A DNA stretch of 64,000 nucleotides, taken from NCBI GenBank assembly GCA_025201375.1, contig JAIWZP010000043.1:1-64000 (forward strand), given 5' to 3'. Below the pieces are notes generated by a model. The model saw nothing but the letters and a program-made list of their open reading frames with translations. It made no database searches and had not been told where the DNA came from. Source of the DNA: Gongronella butleri (Eukaryota > Mucoromycota > Mucoromycetes > Mucorales > Cunninghamellaceae). A program made the translations under genes and the position numbers. Below are positions 59,400 to 64,000 of this stretch, one piece after another (position 1 is the first letter of the stretch; each line of letters starts with the position of its first letter).

Positions 59400-60253
59400 A
59401 TGGCCAGCATGACCCCAGTTTTGGATGAAGCCGCTGAAGAGGAAGACAACACGACGCTGACGAGCCATGGACGCTCATTTAGCGACGTCATGGTTGATGA
59501 CCATGGCAGTCATCGTCGCCACAGCGCCGGTACCATTGGCCAAGATGAAGATCGCCACGTCCATTATCGCCACCCCGCACTCGTCGCATTGGAGGCTGAA
59601 ATCACCCACGACAATGGCATCTCACCAAGCCGAAACATATACTTTATGGATGGTGCCAATCGTTTTATCTCGGTATGCCTCAAAAGAAGAAGAAGAACCA
59701 GAAAAAAAAAGCAATTGGGCATCATCTCATTGATTTTTTTTTTGTGATCCGTTAGCTGCCGACAATGATGGGCCATGCAAGCCGTGCCACGTCGCATGTG
59801 GCGCGTGTGTTTGAGCAATGGCTGCAAGATAAACTGGGGTATCAATCGACGCTGATGGCGGATCGACTGCCGATCCTCGAGGACAGTGTGGATCTGCTTG
59901 CCGAGGACATCATGAACAAGTTGAAGAGCAGATCAAGCGTGCGTGGGCTGACGGGCGTGCGCAAGCTGCTGATTCACGTTCGCGCAGGGCACGTTTACTC
60001 GCTGGATCAGCTCGACAATGCCGCCATGCCCCCACTCTCGGCCGACATGCTGGATTTCTTCCAGCAATTCCCGCTTTTCATCGAAACCACCATTTTTGTC
60101 ACCACATCCGCAGACACCAATGGCTTGCATACCACGTCGCCATCATCCCCCGTCATCGACGATGCCGTCCCTGTCCTCATCACACTCGAAAACATGACAT
60201 CCAATCCAAACGATCCATACTATCTTTATGAAGACGTTCCTCTCGTCGTGTAA
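59400..60253 (+). CDS. uncharacterised protein
   Basis: Exons: join(59400..59672, 59756..60253), 256 residues. The N-terminal 70 residues are acidic and polar (VLDEAAEEEDNTTLTSHGRS, HRRHSAGTIGQDED). They are followed by a more ordered part: HPALVALEAEITHDN, SRNIYFMDGANRFISLPTMM, HVARVFEQWLQDKLGYQSTL, VDLLAEDIMNKLKSR, GVRKLLIHVRAGHVYSLDQL. It ends in LITLENMTSNPNDPYYLYED then VPLVV. No signal peptide or membrane segment. I do not recognise the family. The ATG is the first in the open frame that does not need the upstream leader; the frame is open to about 59337, so a longer N-terminus is possible. Confidence 0.7.
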
Positions 60254-60420
60254 AAAGCAAAAAAACAGTCATCTCACCTTTTCCCTTGTCCCAATTGCCT
60301 CTTGTATTCCCCCCTACTCATCATTTCCAATCGCATCTTTTCACACACTTTTTCTTTTTGCATCATTGATTTGAATAAAAAAGCTTATTTTGTATTTTTT
60401 TTCCAATCAATTGAGCCCAT

Positions 60421-61686
60421 TCATGAGTCGCTTTCGTCGTCGTCGGAATAAGACACGAGGGAGGCACCCTTGACTTTTGTCGTGCTGGTAGTGGGGGTCG
60501 TGGGGGTATCTTGAGAAGCCTTGGAGTCCGGTCTGGGCCTTTTGACAATGAGATTCGCCAAAGGTGCGGTGTTTGCAGCTGCTGCGGCGCGTTTTTTTAT
60601 GCCGGGGCCCTGCCAAAAGGGATCCATCTTGAGCTTGGTATTTAGTCGCGCGCGATCTTTGAGCGACGACGAGGATGGCGCGGTGTCGGACGAAAAAAGC
60701 GACGCGGACGCGACTGCGCGCTTTTTTTGGTCGATGAGGGCGCGCTTGTCGCCATCAAAGTCGACAAGCTGTGCGAGATGTGTGTCTTGGTCGGTCGCGT
60801 GCAAGATGTCGATGCCGAGCGAGTGTTTGTCCTTTAGCCTGTCGGCATCGGCCTGAAGTTTCTGGCGCTGTTTCTTGTCATCGCGGAACCGGCGGCGCAG
60901 GCGCTGTGATTGGGTATAGGGATCTTTCCATTGCGAGTCATTGAGCTGCTGCAATTGTGTAAGAACCGGTGCCTTGGCTGAACCCACGGTCGCGTCCAGC
61001 ACACCATGCTCCAGTCGAAATAAAGGGTCCTCTTCGAGTCTTTCTTTGAGCGATGCATCGTCGAATTGCACCACACCGTCATCCTTGTCCGGTGTCCATT
61101 GCTCCATCTTGCGCCGTGCGCCACTCACCACCACATACTCGGTGTTCTTGGGGTCCGTGTGAATTTCGATCCATTGGCTGCATAAATGGCACTTCATCCG
61201 GAATTGCCAGATCGTCGTGCTATAATATTTGCCAATTTGTTTCTTTTCCGCGTTGTATCGCACGCCTAGATTGAGGGAAAGCACGCTTTAGTGGTCGAAT
61301 TGCTGTGCTTTTTAGCAAAAAGAGAAAAAAAGGAGTTTTTGATCATACCTTTGCCGACGTGGCTGTCGCAGCCTTCGCACCAAATGTTGAAAGGAAGCTC
61401 GAATCTATTATTCCAGCGTCAGAAACAAACAAATGAGGGACTGCATAGCATGAAATGGCCTGAAAAAGGCTGTTTTGTGCGTTTTCGCCCTACCTGACAA
61501 TAAGAATACCTTGATCCAGCTTCCGTGCTCGGTCGCCAAGGGGATGCTTGCCCACAAACTTGTTCACGGAGCCCTGGGAGATACAAAAAAATTGAGTCAA
61601 ACGCTTCCTGGAGGGTCCTAAAGTGTATTTTTTTTTACCTTTTCCGGCGTCCAGTCGGGCGGATAATACTTATTAAAAGGCTGCAT
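60421..61686 (-). CDS. Saf4/CCDC130 (Yju2-family) pre-mRNA splicing factor
   Basis: Exons: complement(join(60421..61265, 61349..61404, 61494..61573, 61639..61686)), 342 residues. A nuclear protein of the CWC16 family tied to the spliceosome. The start MQPFNKYYPPDWTPEK, then GSVNKFVGKHPLGDRARKLD, FELPFNIWCEGCDSHVGKG, VRYNAEKKQIGKYYSTTIWQ and FRMKCHLCSQWIEIHTDP match CCDC130/Saf4 closely. The two CxxC pairs are the zinc site. A helical segment rich in Arg/Lys/Gln (SQRLRRRFRDDKKQRQKLQ) follows, then a disordered Ser/Thr/Pro and acidic tail. All introns are short. The CWC16 family also includes Yju2, but the PPDWTPEK start and NTEYVVVSGARRK point to the Saf4/CCDC130 branch. Confidence 0.94.
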
Positions 61687-61841
61687 AGCGTGCAAGGTCG
61701 ATCCACAATAGAAGACGAAGCCAAAAAAAAAAAAAAAAAAAAGAGCGAGTTGAGATAGGGCGAACGAGAGATTTATGCGGGTGCTTTTTCAAAATCCGTC
61801 AGTTGCTGTCCAATTTGCCCTCAAAAATGGTCATTCAACCT

Positions 61842-61882
61842 AGGGCTGGGGCTGGGTAAGGGCGAGGGCGAGGGCGAGGGCG
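61842..61882. repeat. short G-rich tandem repeat
   Basis: GGGCTG repeats change to GGGCGA units (four or so in a row). The run of G-tracts could form a G-quadruplex. Located just outside the Saf4-like gene start. Confidence 0.7.
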
Positions 61883-62654
61883 TAGAATCGATTGACAGCA
61901 TTGAAAAACTACTTTTATTTGCTGGATTTTGAGAAATGTCTGATCTTGCCGCTTTTTTTTTTCTGCATAGTCAAAAACGGCCGAGTCACGCAAGACATAC
62001 GGGCAAATTCTAGGATGGGCTCACTCCTCCGTCCTCCCGGGCTCTCGTATATTTCAAAAACACATCGAATGCTCATAGAATGTCCATCAAGGCTAAAATT
62101 GCAATGTTTCAACTTTTGCTTGCCGCGCCACGGTGTTAAAATAAAAACGGCTGAATTTGGCCCTCAAAAACTCATAGAATGTCCATTGAAGGTGGGTTTA
62201 GAATGCTCGTCTAAACTCTCAAAGCAATCAAGCGCCTTCTCGCTCTATGAATGACATTGGCTAAATTTGCTTTTTATTGTCGCCTCTTGGGTAACCATTT
62301 GCCTCGTCACATGTTAGCGCATGCGCCGGATGCTCTTTTTTCACGTTGCCTACTTGATAAACGCTCAAAGATCACAAATCCGACCGCTCTGGCGCCGGTA
62401 ACGTTGAATCATTGCGCTTTAATGCTAAAATTGCTTTTACTTTTATTTCCCAGTCCTGCTACTGTATGATATCATACCGCATCCAACGTGCTCCAAGGCG
62501 TACTAAGAATCTGATGACCGCATGTTGTGCCAATTAGAGATGGCGATCAGGTATGAGCGTGTCGTGAGCGTCATGACTTGACCCTTTTTACTGTGTTTTT
62601 GGCCATTGGTCAATCAAATGACAACCAGCGATGAAATTCAATCGTTGGGCCATC

Positions 62655-63000
62655 AATTCCGAGCCCTCTCGTTCTAATAAGCCTATATTTTCAGCATTGC
62701 AACCACTGGATGACTTACAATGACATTTTTCAAAAATCACTGATTTTCCAAGGCGTAGAGTCGATGGCATAAACATCGTCATCAGATCACCTTACCATCC
62801 ACACACAACATCAACCACGCTTGTTCACCGATAAAAAAAAAAAAGAAATAATAAAAACGCGACGTCTATTAACAGGTATTGGCGAACAAAGCGTTTAAGG
62901 CCAAGTTTTCAACACGAGGCTATTGTATCTCGACCAAAATTGGTCGAGCGCCCTTAAAGGCATCTCATCGGAAAGAGCACGACCCGATGCATTCGTTTTG
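62655..63000 (+). repeat. dispersed repeat R1, copy D (partial, diverged)
   Basis: It matches the left 350 bases of R1: CTCGTTCTAATAAGCC, CACTGGATGAC, TTTTCCAAGGCGTAGAGTCG, CATCAGATCACC, ACCAAAATTGGTCG and ATCGGAAAGAGCACG. The right half is missing. Confidence 0.65.
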
Positions 63001-63770
63001 ATTGATGATCGCTTGTAGTAGTCGAGTTTTGGCAACCCCGGCATGAGGGTTGTGTTCGGCAGCATTTGTGGATACGTGATGAGTCGCGCTACATAGATCG
63101 TGGCCGCCGTCTTCCTGCATCGATCAGGTGCATGTGGACCGTGCCTTCTTGGCGTCGGCGAGCTGTGCGGTTGTAGGTACAGTAGTTAAAAAAAAGATGC
63201 CGCAGGTGGTAACGTATTCAAAAATCGCAAAATATAGCATGCTGCAATTTGTGGACGACTTTACATTGCATATTAGTGCTTACAGATCATCGTTTTTGTG
63301 GAATGAGATGAATTGATCAAATTGTCAGTGTCGACAGGGTTCGATTTACTGGCAAACAGCTCTGCATCGAGTCTTGTTCATCCTTTCCGTTCATTTTTTC
63401 TTTACATTCGCAACCGGACCTCCGATTCTGCTCCAAATAGTACCAAATGTCACACATTCGCTTATTATTGCCATCAATAACAAGCAAAACGTGTTTTCCA
63501 AGCCCAATGACCTGTGATTGCAGGGAAAGGCAAAATTGAAAACCTTTGCAAAAGTGTGCCTGTACCTTCCTTTTTAGGCAAGTCGACGCGACTCTCTTTG
63601 AGAGGAAATTGCTTGCTGGGGTCTCGGACCTCCAAATTTTGGCCCTAAATTTTAGCAAAACGCGTGTTGGACTCGTGTGCATCAAGTTGAATGCTTAAAA
63701 TACGTAAAACTCTCGAAAAAATATTTTTAGAAGGCCTGTAGAGAATGGGCCGATTTCCCTTTCATTAAAT

Positions 63771-63844
63771 GGTTCCGTGGTGTAGTTGGTTATCACGTCT
63801 GTCTAACACACAGACGGCCTCCGGTTCGAATCCGGACGGAACCA
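63771..63844 (+). tRNA. tRNA-Val (anticodon AAC)
   Basis: A full cloverleaf is visible. Acceptor GGTTCCG pairs with CGGAACC, with discriminator A. A-box TGGTGTAGTTGG lies in the D arm. The anticodon stem TCTGT/ACAGA encloses CTAACAC with AAC at 63805-63807. The T arm TCCGG-TTCGAAT-CCGGA holds the B-box. No intron. CCA is not encoded, as expected in a eukaryote. Confidence 0.97.
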
Positions 63845-63847
63845 TTC

Positions 63848-63855
63848 TTTTTTTT
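63848..63855 (+). terminator. RNA polymerase III T-run terminator
   Basis: Eight T residues start four bases after the tRNA 3' end, the usual Pol III stop signal. Confidence 0.8.
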
Positions 63856-64000
63856 GGTTTTTTTGCTCATTTTGTTTTAAAATTGGGCATAATTTGCCTT
63901 GCGTAAAAGCTGTCATTAAGCCATGGCTTTCAATTTTGCTGCCTGGACAAGGTGATCGATAGCTTCAGGGTAGAGAATGAGCCTTTTCAATCTTAAATCG

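Larger units (their letters stand above)
61687..63770. other. intergenic region with minisatellite and partial R1
   Basis: No gene supported. It contains a GGGCGA tandem repeat (about 61842-61882), the phrase CTCATAGAATGTCCAT twice (62071 and 62168 region), TACTGTA at 62460 beside a GATATC palindrome, R1 copy D (about 62655-63000) and TACAGTA at 63178. A minus-strand open frame at 63317-63682 has no recognised domain. Confidence 0.55.

Noticed and set aside
63317..63682. 122-codon minus-strand frame
   Set aside because: No family match and it lies in repeat-rich spacer.
1..64000. CRISPR arrays, rRNA genes, operons, prophage
   Set aside because: None seen; the window is eukaryotic with spliced genes.

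Overview
The window is nuclear DNA of a filamentous fungus, most likely an early-diverging one (Mucoromycota-like; the species is not resolved). Support: genes are split by short introns (about 50-380 bases) with GTAAG-type donors and TAG/CAG acceptors. Introns and flanks are full of A/T homopolymers. The protein set is fungal: Cyc8/Ssn6 corepressor, Yap1-like bZIP, Kre9/Knh1-type GPI protein, sterol-sensing HMG-CoA reductase, CYT-4/DSS1-type mitochondrial RNase, and a relative of the basidiomycete macrophage-activating glycoprotein. I rebuilt exon structures by hand from splice sites and reading-phase continuity; every join quoted keeps frame and ends in a stop.

Layout: 1-1.1 kb gene-poor; 1.1-2.5 kb Yap1-like bZIP (+); 4.0-5.2 kb secreted glycoprotein (+); 6.2-7.1 kb repeat R1; 7.7-11.5 kb HMG-CoA reductase (-); 13.3-16.9 kb PUF protein with a CCCH finger (+); 17.8-18.5 kb mitochondrial ribosomal protein uL13m (+); 18.5-23.6 kb gene-poor block with repeat R2 and an inverted repeat; 23.7-27.5 kb Cyc8/Ssn6 (-); 29.7-30.9 kb tRNA m3C methyltransferase (+); 31.4-32.1 kb R1; 35.5-36.3 kb Kre9-like GPI protein (+); 36.8-38.9 kb WDR26/Gid7 (-), head to head with 39.3-42.0 kb mitochondrial RNase II (+); 42.4-43.2 kb R1; 43.9-45.0 kb coproporphyrinogen oxidase (+); 46.4-48.2 kb glutamine-synthetase family enzyme (-); 48.8-55.3 kb tandem duplication carrying two copies of an unknown intronless gene plus R2; 57.4-58.1 kb cytochrome b5 (+); 58.5-58.7 kb a 60-codon two-exon gene (+); 59.4-60.3 kb unknown gene (+); 60.4-61.7 kb Saf4/CCDC130 splicing factor (-); 62.7-63.0 kb partial R1; 63.8 kb tRNA-Val(AAC).

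The recognised genes are mostly single-copy housekeeping or regulatory genes and do not form one pathway cluster. HMG-CoA reductase, coproporphyrinogen oxidase and cytochrome b5 all serve oxygen-linked sterol/heme metabolism but lie far apart. The most unusual material is in the gene-poor blocks. The heptamer TACTGTA/TACAGTA occurs at least 39 times, about 8 being expected, never in a recognised exon, and at two sites it appears as a 5-base insertion relative to sister repeat copies. That is the signature expected of Tc1/mariner-type excision footprints. The same blocks carry two repeat families (R1, R2), a 38-base perfect inverted repeat and the duplicated unknown membrane-tailed gene.
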